A stretch of 27,229 nt of DNA, taken from contig NZAO01000054.1 of NCBI GenBank assembly GCA_002686135.1, positions 13,521-40,749 of the forward strand, written 5' to 3'. The stretch is from Rhodospirillaceae bacterium (GTDB lineage Bacteria; Pseudomonadota; Alphaproteobacteria; UBA11136). How positions within the stretch are numbered: position 1 is the first letter of the stretch; each line of letters opens with the position of its first letter. Of the stretch, positions 1-7,120 are shown in pieces. The notes below the pieces were generated by a model. The model was not told the DNA's origin, did not search any database, and worked only from the letters and a program-made list of their open reading frames with translations. Position numbers and translations under genes: made by a program.

Positions 1-323
1 GCGAGGCCCATGTCGTCGAGCACGGCCCGCAGGTCCACCGCCGGGTTCACGCCCTCGACGTCGACCCAGGTCCGGACATCGGTGATGTCGGACGTGTAGA
101 GCGCCGTCCCGTAGTCGGGGGCCCGGTTGAGCAGTGCGATCCGACCGTCGGCGGTCATCACCAGGCACTGGAACATGGCGAAGCCGAACGTGTCGTAGCC
201 GGTCAGCCAGTACATCGACTCCTGCTTGAACATGAGCAGGGCATCGAGGCCTGCACCGCCGATCGCCGTGGCGGCCCGGTCCTTGCGGCCCTGCATCTCG
301 TCGGGGGTGAAGTGGATCGGCAT
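1..323 (-). CDS. M24 family (creatinase/prolidase-type) hydrolase, N-terminal part
   Basis: The reverse strand encodes about 107 residues from an ATG at 323 and runs off the left edge, so the C-terminal pita-bread catalytic domain is not seen. The visible part is a creatinase N-terminal domain: it opens MPIHFTPDEMQGRKDRA, carries the family's SMYWLTGYDTFG segment near residues 37-48 and an alternating strand/helix pattern. The same position in the ectoine hydrolase-like gene at 699 reads NMSWLTGYDGWS, so the two are related but clearly different paralogues. It lies 81 bp downstream of a decayed dioxygenase remnant on the same strand. Exact substrate cannot be given: an Xaa-Pro-type peptidase or a second ectoine or creatine-like amidinohydrolase are all possible. 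Family assignment is firm, function is not. Confidence 0.8.
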   Translation of the reverse strand, partial: MPIHFTPDEMQGRKDRAATAIGGAGLDALLMFKQESMYWLTGYDTFGFAMFQCLVMTADGRIALLNRAPDYGTALYTSDITDVRTWVDVEGVNPAVDLRAVLDDMGL

Positions 324-404
324 CGAATACCTCGTTCAGGCAGTGCGGGCAGCTGGAGCGGCGACAGCGTGCCCCGGCAACGGCAACCGGTCAACTCCCG
401 GGGG

Positions 405-636
405 TCAGAGCCGGCGCCGGACCTCGGCGCCCTCGTACAGGATGTCGGCGAAGGCGTCGTTGACGATGCGGCGGGTGGAGAGGGCCTCCGGCGTGGACGT
501 CGTCGGGGAAGTCGGCCTCGGCCGCCTCGAGGTCGGCAGGTGCGTCTGCCGCCTCGTCAGCGGTCAGTACGTCGATCGGCGCCAGCCAGCCCTGCTCGCG
601 GTGCTGCGCCACCTGGGAGTCGGTGAGCCCAGCCAT
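405..636 (-). pseudogene. Internally deleted, frameshifted phytanoyl-CoA dioxygenase-like remnant
   Basis: From an ATG at 636 the reverse strand reads about 45 residues typical of a phytanoyl-CoA dioxygenase (PhyH) N-terminus (TDSQVAQHREQGWLAPIDVL, then TADEAAD and a run rich in Ala and Glu). Around 495-510 sensible sequence moves to another frame and continues as TPEALSTRRIVNDAFADILY followed by EGAEVRRRL and a TGA at 405-407. The second piece looks like a PhyH-type C-terminus, though that match is weak. A normal family member has 250-300 residues, with the HxD...H iron site in the middle; here at most about 75 remain and the iron site is absent. I infer an internal deletion with a frameshift. 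It would have been transcribed with the M24 gene downstream. An assembly error or a genuine small protein cannot be excluded. Confidence 0.45.
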
Positions 637-698
637 GGTGCGGACGCTGTTGCCTCCGGGACATTCCGCCCGCATGGCACGACCACTACGTTGTGTCG

Positions 699-1883
699 AT
701 GCCGGACGTCGAGCTCCCGTTCAGCCGCGAGGAGTACGCGGCACGACTCGCCAAGGTCCGGGTGGCAATGGACGCTGCCGGCGTCGACGTCATGGTCGCC
801 GCCGACCCGTCGAACATGTCCTGGCTGACCGGCTACGACGGCTGGTCCTTCTACACGCCCCAGGCGGTGGTCGTCGGGCCCGACGGTGAGCCGTGGTGGT
901 GGGGTCGACGCATGGACGCCAACGGCGCCCGCCGAACCGTCTACATGGACGGGTCCCGCATCCTCGACTACTCCGACGACCACGTCATGTCGACCGAGCG
1001 CCACGCCTTCGGTCAGTTGGGCGGGTTGTTGTGTGATCTGGGCCTCGGCTCCGGCCGGGTCGGCGTGGAACTCGACAACTACTACTACTCGGCCGCCGCC
1101 CACCAGAACCTCGTGGCGGCCCTGCCCGACGTCGAGGTGGTGGATGCCACGGGCCTCGTCAACTGGCAGCGGGGCGTCAAGTCCGAGCAGGAACTCACCT
1201 ACATGCGGCGCGCAGCCCGCATCGTCGAACTCATGCACGACCGGGTCCGCGAGCTGATCGAACCCGGCATGCGCAAGTGCGACCTGGTCGGCGAGATCTA
1301 CCGCACGGCCATGACGGGCACCGACGAGTTCGGCGGCGACTACGCCGCATTCGTGCCGATACTCGCGACCGGTGCCGACGCCTCTGCTCCGCACCTCACC
1401 TGGGACGACAAGCCGTTCGAGCGCGACGCCGGCACCTTCTTCGAGATCGCCGGCGCCCACCGCCGCTACCAGCTGCCGCTGTGCCGGTCCGTGTACCTCG
1501 GTGAACCTCCGCCCGCCATGCTCGAGGCCGAAAGGGCGCTCATCGAGGGGCTCGAGGCCGGGCTCGAGGCCGCCCGGGCCGGCAACCGGGCCTGCGACGT
1601 GGCCAACGCCCTCTACGACACGATGGAGCGGTACGGCATCCACAAGGAGGGCCGTTGCGGCTACCCGATCGGGATCAGCTACCCACCCGACTGGGGTGAG
1701 CGCACCATCTCGTTCCGACCGACCGACGAGTCGATCCTCGTGCCCGGCATGACCTTCCACTTCATGCCCGGCCTCTGGATGGACGACTGGGGCCTCGAGA
1801 TCACCGAGAGCCTCGTCATCACCGACGAGGGTCCGGCCGAGACCCTGGCGAACTATCCGCGCGAACTGTTCGTCAAGCCGTGA
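699..1883 (+). CDS. doeA: Ectoine hydrolase (M24 family, DoeA/EutD-like)
   Basis: DoeA/EutD opens the ring of ectoine to N-acetyl-L-2,4-diaminobutyrate in the cytoplasm, the first step in using ectoine as carbon and nitrogen source. The 394-residue product matches the family's usual length (about 400). It carries recognisable blocks: DPSNMSWLTGYDGWSFY near the N-terminus, VELDNYYYSAAA, VNWQRGVKS, EPGMRKCDLVGEIY, GADASAPHLTWDDKP and, near the C-terminus, MTFHFMPGLWMDDWGLEITE. The metal-binding Asp pair of true M24 peptidases is replaced (FFEIAG), as in creatinase-type enzymes; the His of APHLTW is the likely catalytic residue. ATG at 699 gives the family-like start MPDVELPF; an in-frame GTG at 693 is possible. 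The stop overlaps the next gene's GTG by 4 bp. Identification is from remembered family sequence. Confidence 0.82.
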   Translation: MPDVELPFSREEYAARLAKVRVAMDAAGVDVMVAADPSNMSWLTGYDGWSFYTPQAVVVGPDGEPWWWGRRMDANGARRTVYMDGSRILDYSDDHVMSTERHAFGQLGGLLCDLGLGSGRVGVELDNYYYSAAAHQNLVAALPDVEVVDATGLVNWQRGVKSEQELTYMRRAARIVELMHDRVRELIEPGMRKCDLVGEIYRTAMTGTDEFGGDYAAFVPILATGADASAPHLTWDDKPFERDAGTFFEIAGAHRRYQLPLCRSVYLGEPPPAMLEAERALIEGLEAGLEAARAGNRACDVANALYDTMERYGIHKEGRCGYPIGISYPPDWGERTISFRPTDESILVPGMTFHFMPGLWMDDWGLEITESLVITDEGPAETLANYPRELFVKP

Positions 1884-3049
1884 GTGGTCACCCGCTGTTG
1901 GACGACGCCCTCGGGATCCTCGACGACCTGGTGGCGTTCCCGTCGGTGGCGCTCACTCCCAACGTCGACCTCATCGCCTGGGTGGTCGACCGCCTCGACG
2001 GCGTGGCCTCCGACATCCGGCTCAGCCACGACGCCACCGGCACCAGGGCCAACCTGTTCGCCACGATCGGCCCGGTGGTCGACGGCGGGATCATGCTGGC
2101 CGGCCACAGCGACGTCGTGCCCGTCGATCCCGACGACTGGACGTCGCCGCCGTTCGTCGCCACCCGTCGCGAGGATCGCATCTACGGGCGGGGCACGGCC
2201 GACATGAAGGGGTTCGTGGCCTGCGTGCTGGCCCTCGCCCCCCGGTGGGCGGCCCTCGACCTGGCCCTACCGGTACACCTCGCCCTCACCTACGACGAGG
2301 AGGACGGCTTCCACGGCGCCCCGGTGCTGATCGACTCGTTGGCCGGTGCCCCCCGGCCGGCCGCCGCCATCGTCGGCGAGCCCACCGGCCTGCAGGTAAT
2401 CGGCGCCCACAAGGGCTGCTACGAGTACACGACCACCGTCACCGGCATGGACGGGCACAGCTCACACCCGGCCGAGGCCGTGAGCGCCGTGCACCACGCC
2501 ACCCGCTGGATCGGCGGACTGCTGGGCCTGGCCGAGGACCTGGCCGACCGTGCACCCACCGACAGCCGCTTCGAGCCCGTCCACACCACGACGAACGTCG
2601 GCGTCGTGGCCGGGGGGCTGGCCCGCTGCACCGTCGCCGGGGAGTGCTCGTTCGAGTGGGAGATGCGCCCGGTGCAGCGCAGCGATGCCGGGTTCGTCAG
2701 GGGCCGCATGGCCGAGGTCGAAGCGGAACTGCTGGCCGAGATGCGCACGGTGCACCCGGAGGCGTCGATCGAGACCGAGGTCGTGTGCGAGATCGACGGC
2801 CTCGAATGGGATGACACCTCCCCGGCCGTCGACCTGATGCGGTCGCTGCTGGGCGGCGACCCGCCGGTGGGCGTGGTCGCCTACGGCACCGAGGCGGGCC
2901 TCTATCAGGCGGCAGGAATCCCATCTGTCGTGTGGGGCCCCGGCGACATCGGCGTCGCCCACCGCCCCGACGAGTTCGTCGAGGTCGTCGACCTGGTCGC
3001 CTGCCTCGAGGTGCTGGAACGCCTGCCGGAGCGGCTCGTCGCCGGGTAG
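1880..3049 (+). CDS. M20 deacetylase (ArgE-like), probable N-acetyl-diaminobutyrate deacetylase
   Basis: This is a 389-residue zinc-dependent M20 amidohydrolase of the acetylornithine deacetylase type. The metal-site motifs are visible: GHSDVVPVD (His76, Asp78), YGRGTADMKG (Asp108) and the catalytic DEED (Glu140/Glu141), followed by a GEPTG segment and a dimerisation lid rich in HSSHPAEAVS. A late His in GVAHRPDEF completes the metal set. The GTG start lies in a GTGA overlap with the ectoine hydrolase stop, so the two are translationally coupled. Ectoine hydrolase releases N-acetyl-2,4-diaminobutyrate, a close homologue of N-acetylornithine, so a DoeB-like role (giving L-2,4-diaminobutyrate and acetate) is inferred from context. 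Classical DoeB belongs to the AstE/AspA family, so this would be an M20 replacement. Ordinary arginine-biosynthetic ArgE is the alternative. Confidence 0.8.
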   Translation: MSGHPLLDDALGILDDLVAFPSVALTPNVDLIAWVVDRLDGVASDIRLSHDATGTRANLFATIGPVVDGGIMLAGHSDVVPVDPDDWTSPPFVATRREDRIYGRGTADMKGFVACVLALAPRWAALDLALPVHLALTYDEEDGFHGAPVLIDSLAGAPRPAAAIVGEPTGLQVIGAHKGCYEYTTTVTGMDGHSSHPAEAVSAVHHATRWIGGLLGLAEDLADRAPTDSRFEPVHTTTNVGVVAGGLARCTVAGECSFEWEMRPVQRSDAGFVRGRMAEVEAELLAEMRTVHPEASIETEVVCEIDGLEWDDTSPAVDLMRSLLGGDPPVGVVAYGTEAGLYQAAGIPSVVWGPGDIGVAHRPDEFVEVVDLVACLEVLERLPERLVAG

Positions 3050-3081
3050 GCGCTGACCGGCCCGACCGTTAGCATCTTCGC

Positions 3082-3158
<77 letters not shown>

Positions 3159-3288
3159 AGAAGCCGCAGGTCAGGGCCGGTTCAGCGAACGGGTCGGTCG
3201 TGCTGGCTCACCGCTACGACGTCCGTCTCGCCTCGGCGGGTTGATCGACAATCTCGCCGTACGTGAGTGCCTGATTCGGGTAGCGCGA
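3159..3288. other. Intergenic stretch between tRNA-fMet and the Rieske operon end
   Basis: These 130 bp separate the tRNA from the convergent end of the four-gene Rieske/RCCR-like operon. Short open frames here are not credible as genes. I found no strong inverted repeat followed by a T-run, hence no terminator I can support, and no copy of the tRNA 3' end that would mark an integration site. Confidence 0.5.
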
Positions 3289-4236
3289 TCAACTGTCGGG
3301 AGTCCAGCGCAACGGGCCGAATACCAGGTCGGTCATCAGGTCGCCGAAGTACAACTTCCACGCGACGGCCATGGTGTAGTCGCTGTCGATGATGAACTCG
3401 CGGCCTTTGACCTTGAATGCCTCAGACGAATGATGCTGTGTGGTGTACAAGGCGCGCCCGTAGTTGATGGCGTTGCCGTAAAGGTCGGGCCCCTCGTAGG
3501 TGTGTCGGTTCGAGTTGCGCTGGCGTACGTAGCTGAACTTGTGGTTCACCACGCCCGACAGTTCCCAGGTCTGGTTGGCCCGCACAAGGTCTATCGGGTC
3601 GTGGCGCACGCTCACCTCGACCTCGCCCTTCTTTTCCTGGTCGGGCCCGAAGACCTCACAGGTTCCGGAGAAGGTGCCCGACGTACGGTCGGGCAACACG
3701 TGTGACCACGCGGCCATCTCGCGTTCCTTCACGAGGAAGGCGTCGATGTGCGCCCGGGTTTCAGGGTTGGTGTCGTAGTCGTGGGCATTGAGGTACACCC
3801 CGTTGAACACCGAAAACAGGGTCGGTCCTTCGAAGAGCAGAGACGAGTACACCTGGGTGACGCCGTCGGGCAGGATCTGGTTCATCGTGTTGAGATCGGC
3901 TCGCCAGGCCGGTGAGTAGTAATGCGAGTCGACCAATGATCCGTATGGATGCCCGGCGCCGAAGAAGTCGGGCCCGAGATACACCCGATTGTTGCCGCCG
4001 TCGTCGACACCGAAGGCAAAGTCCTTGATCTCGAACCGGTTGCGCAACGGTCCAGTGTTCATGAAGTTGCAGTGCATGTAGTACGTGGTGACACCATCTT
4101 CAAACACCGACGAACGATTCACCTTGTTGAACCCGGTGTGCGCACCGTCGGCGTCAAACACCGACGGCAGGCCGTACCACTCACCGGTGATCCGCTCCTG
4201 CCATTCGCTCACTTCCGCTTCCCTGTCTTCACTCAT
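3289..4236 (-). CDS. Unknown protein, last gene of the Rieske/RCCR-like operon
   Basis: The 315-residue product is not recognised. It has no signal peptide or long hydrophobic segment, so it is probably cytoplasmic. The sequence is rich in aromatic residues and alternating polar/apolar stretches, suggesting a mostly beta structure; it opens with ...ITGEWYGLPSVFDADG, which recalls lipocalin/calycin-type starts, but this is only an impression. Aromatic and His pairs recur (HYYSPAW, TTQHHSSE, YYMHCNF), which would suit a pigment or heme-like ligand. The ATG at 4236 directly follows the TAG of the preceding gene with no gap, and an AAGGGA-type ribosome site lies inside that gene's end, so expression is coupled. 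By position it should act with the oxygenase and reductase-like genes, as a carrier, lyase or subunit. Confidence 0.75.
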   Translation of the reverse strand: MSEDREAEVSEWQERITGEWYGLPSVFDADGAHTGFNKVNRSSVFEDGVTTYYMHCNFMNTGPLRNRFEIKDFAFGVDDGGNNRVYLGPDFFGAGHPYGSLVDSHYYSPAWRADLNTMNQILPDGVTQVYSSLLFEGPTLFSVFNGVYLNAHDYDTNPETRAHIDAFLVKEREMAAWSHVLPDRTSGTFSGTCEVFGPDQEKKGEVEVSVRHDPIDLVRANQTWELSGVVNHKFSYVRQRNSNRHTYEGPDLYGNAINYGRALYTTQHHSSEAFKVKGREFIIDSDYTMAVAWKLYFGDLMTDLVFGPLRWTPDS

Positions 4237-4962
4237 CTAGGCGTTCCCTTGAGATGCATCGCGGAGGCTGGCCTGGATGCCCTGACTCACCTCGGCGCCG
4301 AGCAGTTGATCGACACGAGCCCAGACCGGGTCGACCTCGTGGCTGAAGATGGCCGCCCGATTGGCAGCGTCGCGAGCGGCGAGCAACTCGGGCGTGGCGC
4401 CGCCGGTAGCCGAATCGGGGACCCCGGACGAAACGAGTCCAAGCCAGTGGTCGCGATAGGTATCGACGATTGGCGTGATCGACTCGAAGCCAGGCTCATC
4501 GGCACGATGGGCGAGCATCCAGGCCGACATCAACTGCCATTGTCGGGGCGAGAGATGAGCCGGCGTTAGCCCCTCGAGCTCGAGACACGCATCGTGGGCC
4601 TCGGTCAGCGGTGCAAAACAGTGATCGATGTATGCCAGGTTCGCGCCCGGGTCGACCCGCGGAATCAGATCGAGGTGGAATGCGTAATGCGGCCCGGCCA
4701 GCACGGCGTCAAGCGTGAAGTGCGGAACCGGACTCGAGGTGGGCGTGAAGGCGAACAACATGTGGCTGTCGAGACCGAACTGCTCGACCGTCATGCCGAC
4801 ATACACGAGGTGTACTCCGCCCTCGATGCCGAGGACTCGGTGCGAGCCGACATCGGAGCCGTCCATTGCCGAGGTCAGCCGGTCCTTGCGAAGCACGGCG
4901 AGCCCCAACGAGCTTGTGATGTGGTCGATGGTGCGATCGCACAGGTCCTGCGTATGGCTCAC
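4237..4962 (-). CDS. RCC reductase / bilin reductase-like protein (second copy)
   Basis: This 241-residue protein starts at a GTG (4962) in a 4-bp GTGA overlap with the Rieske gene. Its central block has VPH at residues 79-81, then AFHLDLIPRVD around 94-104 with Asp98, then YIDHCFAPLTEAHD. This lines up with the corresponding block of the gene at 6175-6987 (VPHLGIAW ... FYIDYNPRSD ... YYAPMNEEFL). Both recall the ferredoxin-dependent bilin reductase fold (PcyA, PebA/B, plant red chlorophyll catabolite reductase), in which a V/L-D-hydrophobic-x-P motif is conserved. The family would reduce a linear tetrapyrrole using ferredoxin. The assignment rests on motif pattern and on the neighbouring oxygenase, and on no database search. 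It may have diverged to a binding or lyase role. The N-terminal 70 residues are poorly recognisable. Confidence 0.5.
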   Translation of the reverse strand: MSHTQDLCDRTIDHITSSLGLAVLRKDRLTSAMDGSDVGSHRVLGIEGGVHLVYVGMTVEQFGLDSHMLFAFTPTSSPVPHFTLDAVLAGPHYAFHLDLIPRVDPGANLAYIDHCFAPLTEAHDACLELEGLTPAHLSPRQWQLMSAWMLAHRADEPGFESITPIVDTYRDHWLGLVSSGVPDSATGGATPELLAARDAANRAAIFSHEVDPVWARVDQLLGAEVSQGIQASLRDASQGNA

Positions 4963-6143
4963 GAAACGTCTCCGTCCATATGCTCTGTCCGGTCCGATTG
5001 GGCTTTCGCCTGGTCGCCGACGGCCGGGAAAACCCACGCATTGGCGAGTTCGGGATCAGCTGACCGGGCGGGGGAGGGGATGACGGCCACAGAGCGGCGC
5101 GCCTGCACATCGGTTGGCGTCGGAATGCCGAGCCCGGCATCGATCTGTTCTTGGCGCCAGCGGCGGTACGCCAGCTGAATAGCGTCAGACTTCACGTGCA
5201 GTTCCGCCGAGAGATCGAACGGCAGAAGTTCGGGACGTTGCCCCTCGACAGTTGGCTGATCCTCGAGGAAGATCTTCGTCGTTCGTTTGATCGAGTCCTT
5301 GTCGGCCCAACCTCCGGTGAAGAAGGTTCGCATCATGATGAACTTCGACACCGTGGTGTGTTCGTCGATGGGTACAGCGGCGGCAAAGATTCGAATCTCA
5401 CCGAGAGGCAATCGAACGATCAGCATCGAAACATTCGGGGGATAGAACCCGGTGGTGGTCTTGACCAGCGGGCGCTCGGCGTTCTTTCGAAGGACTTTCC
5501 AAAAGCCTGACGGTGCGGGAGGGTTGAGGAGCACGGTCGCTGAGACCTGCCGGAGCACGCCTCCTTCACGGACCTCGTCGAGGTCGAAGTCTTGGATCTC
5601 GGGTTCGTCGGCATTGCCGAACGTGCCCGAATGCACAAACGGGGTGTGGGCGATGTCGACCGCATTTTCGAGGACGCGGTCGTAGCTCGCTTGCCAGGTG
5701 AACTCTCCGAACACGGCCCGATATCCCTCGGCCCTGGCTTCGGTGCTGTGGTCGAGCCCGGCCAACTCGGTGAGCGGTGGGCGGTCGTCGGCGGGTTGAT
5801 CGCCGAGGAAGGCCCAGACGAAGCCGTACCGTTCGACGCACGGGTAAGAGTCGACGCGCGCTTTCTTTGGGATGGGTAGCCCGGCCTTGTTGGCGGGAAT
5901 CTCCACGCACACGCCATCGCTGTCGAATCGCCACCCGTGATACGGGCACTGGACACAGCCATCGACGACCAGACCGCCGCCGAGTGAGGCTCCGCGGTGG
6001 ATACACAGGTCGGATTGCGCATTGACAGTTCCATCGTTGCTCCGCCAGAGCACGAGGTCGTGGCCGTGCACCCGTACCTGAACTGGTTCGTCGCCTACCT
6101 TGTTGCCCAGTTCGATTGCGTACCAATGGTTCTTGATCAACAC
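4959..6143 (-). CDS. Rieske [2Fe-2S] monooxygenase, pheophorbide a oxygenase/vanillate demethylase type
   Basis: The oxygenase component of a Rieske non-heme iron enzyme, 394 residues from a GTG at 6143. I chose that start because a GAGAGG ribosome site lies just upstream and the protein then opens VLIKNHWYAIEL as relatives do; longer frames would overlap the upstream gene. The Rieske ligands are Cys47-x-His49 and Cys66-x2-His69 (CPYHGW). The mononuclear iron site is Asp163-x2-His166-x4-His171 in ENAVDIAHTPFVHSG, with a later acidic LEDQPTVEGQ block. The HxPFxHxGTxG region and overall layout resemble pheophorbide a oxygenase (PAO/TIC55 family), but the plant C-terminal CxxC and membrane anchors are absent. 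An electron-transfer partner is not encoded in this window. RCC-reductase-like genes on both sides point to a tetrapyrrole substrate; aromatic O-demethylation is the alternative. Confidence 0.88.
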   Translation of the reverse strand: MLIKNHWYAIELGNKVGDEPVQVRVHGHDLVLWRSNDGTVNAQSDLCIHRGASLGGGLVVDGCVQCPYHGWRFDSDGVCVEIPANKAGLPIPKKARVDSYPCVERYGFVWAFLGDQPADDRPPLTELAGLDHSTEARAEGYRAVFGEFTWQASYDRVLENAVDIAHTPFVHSGTFGNADEPEIQDFDLDEVREGGVLRQVSATVLLNPPAPSGFWKVLRKNAERPLVKTTTGFYPPNVSMLIVRLPLGEIRIFAAAVPIDEHTTVSKFIMMRTFFTGGWADKDSIKRTTKIFLEDQPTVEGQRPELLPFDLSAELHVKSDAIQLAYRRWRQEQIDAGLGIPTPTDVQARRSVAVIPSPARSADPELANAWVFPAVGDQAKAQSDRTEHMDGDVS

Positions 6144-6174
6144 GTGCCTCTCGCCATTCGTCGGAGGCGGTTTG

Positions 6175-6987
6175 TCATTTCGGACGGGGCAGCTGGCGGT
6201 CGCCACCCCACAGTGCGCGGACCAGCCGATCGGTAAGTTCTTCGCCAAAGAAGCGGACCGCCATGATGTTGGCCGGATCGCGCTCGGCGATGTTGCGGCG
6301 CCGGGTGAGGTCGTCGGCAGCGAGTTGTGCCCGACGCTCCTCGGGCACCGGCTCTGCGGCGTCGACGAACGCCAACCACTGGTCGACGCGGCGATGGGCG
6401 ATCTCTGAAATCTGTTCGAGCCTGGCTTCGTCGTACACCGTCTCGGGAACGGAGAAACATGTGGCGACCTCGCTCAAGGCTTGCCGCACGTACAGCGCCT
6501 TCGAAGTGAATGGCGCCAGACCATCGTCGGCTCGGAGCTCGAGGAACTCCTCGTTCATCGGAGCGTAGTACTTGTCGAGTGCCTCGGTATCGAGCATGAG
6601 GTCGGAACGAGGGTTGTAGTCGATATAGAACCAGAGGTCGGGCAGGGTGCCCCAGGCGATGCCGAGGTGGGGTACGTCGATTTGAGGCCCCAACCAAGCT
6701 GTGACGTGCATGTTGGTGAACCCGAGTGGGGGATTGCCGATCCACGAGTGCACGAGCCAATCGATCTGGGGGCCGGAGTAGGCGGCCAGACGGCCCGAAG
6801 GGAATTCGGCGTCGCCGCTGTAGGACTCGAGGTCTTCGGTACTCGGATCTCGGGTGAGTTCGAACCGGGCCCTGATCTTCACCATCAGCTCTTCGGTGAT
6901 CGACCACAGGCGCTCGAAGGCTTGGGTTGTATCCGTTGCGCTGCGCTTGTCGAAGATCTCCTCGACACCTTCAAGAGTCTCTTTCAT
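6175..6987 (-). CDS. Red chlorophyll catabolite reductase-like protein (first gene of operon)
   Basis: A 270-residue protein starting at ATG 6987, chosen because AGGGGA lies five bases upstream (complement of 6992-6997); GTG 7005 and ATG 7002 are less well supported. The middle carries VPHLGIAWGTLPDLWFYIDY around residues 105-124, then NPRSDL and YYAPMNEEFLELRADDGLAP, followed by KALYVRQALS. In plant RCC reductase and other ferredoxin-dependent bilin reductases an equivalent strand-D-x-x-P segment lines the bilin pocket; RCCR reduces red chlorophyll catabolite made by PAO. The very next gene is a PAO-like Rieske protein, 31 bp away, which strengthens the reading. No signal peptide or transmembrane segment. 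The promoter region upstream carries the triple half-site operator at 7024-7049. Family membership is from memory of motifs and needs a profile search. Confidence 0.55.
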   Translation of the reverse strand: MKETLEGVEEIFDKRSATDTTQAFERLWSITEELMVKIRARFELTRDPSTEDLESYSGDAEFPSGRLAAYSGPQIDWLVHSWIGNPPLGFTNMHVTAWLGPQIDVPHLGIAWGTLPDLWFYIDYNPRSDLMLDTEALDKYYAPMNEEFLELRADDGLAPFTSKALYVRQALSEVATCFSVPETVYDEARLEQISEIAHRRVDQWLAFVDAAEPVPEERRAQLAADDLTRRRNIAERDPANIMAVRFFGEELTDRLVRALWGGDRQLPRPK

Positions 6988-7023
6988 GGTTTCCCCTGCC
7001 ATCACAGTACGGTGATCATGTTC

Positions 7024-7049
7024 GTTCCGAAGAGCGGAACGATGTTTCG
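7024..7049. promoter_or_regulatory. IclR-type operator A (Rieske operon / citE divergent promoter)
   Basis: Three half-sites are seen: GTTCCG (7024-7029), a 5-nt gap, CGGAAC (7035-7040), a 3-nt gap, GTTTCG (7044-7049). The first two form a perfect 6-bp inverted repeat; the second and third a 5/6 inverted repeat. The identical 6-5-6-3-6 layout recurs at 11341, 24325 and 26512. It sits 36 bp before the RCCR-like start on the left and 71 bp before the citE-like start on the right, so it could control both operons. The likely ligand is the IclR-family protein encoded at 10494-11276. Confidence 0.75.
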
Positions 7050-7120
7050 TTTGCCAACGTTAGGGCCCACGAGGTTTTAGCGCAACGTTTGAGACAGGCC
7101 GAACAGACGGGAAACCGACC

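Noticed and set aside
564..1760. 398-codon open frame on the minus strand
   Set aside because: It is antisense to the ectoine hydrolase gene, whose protein matches a known family throughout; the reverse frame has a Gly/Val/His-biased composition typical of a shadow.
6144..6248. N-terminal extension of the Rieske protein
   Set aside because: It would overlap the RCCR-like gene's last 74 bp, and its residues do not resemble the family; GTG 6143 has a ribosome site and the expected N-terminus.
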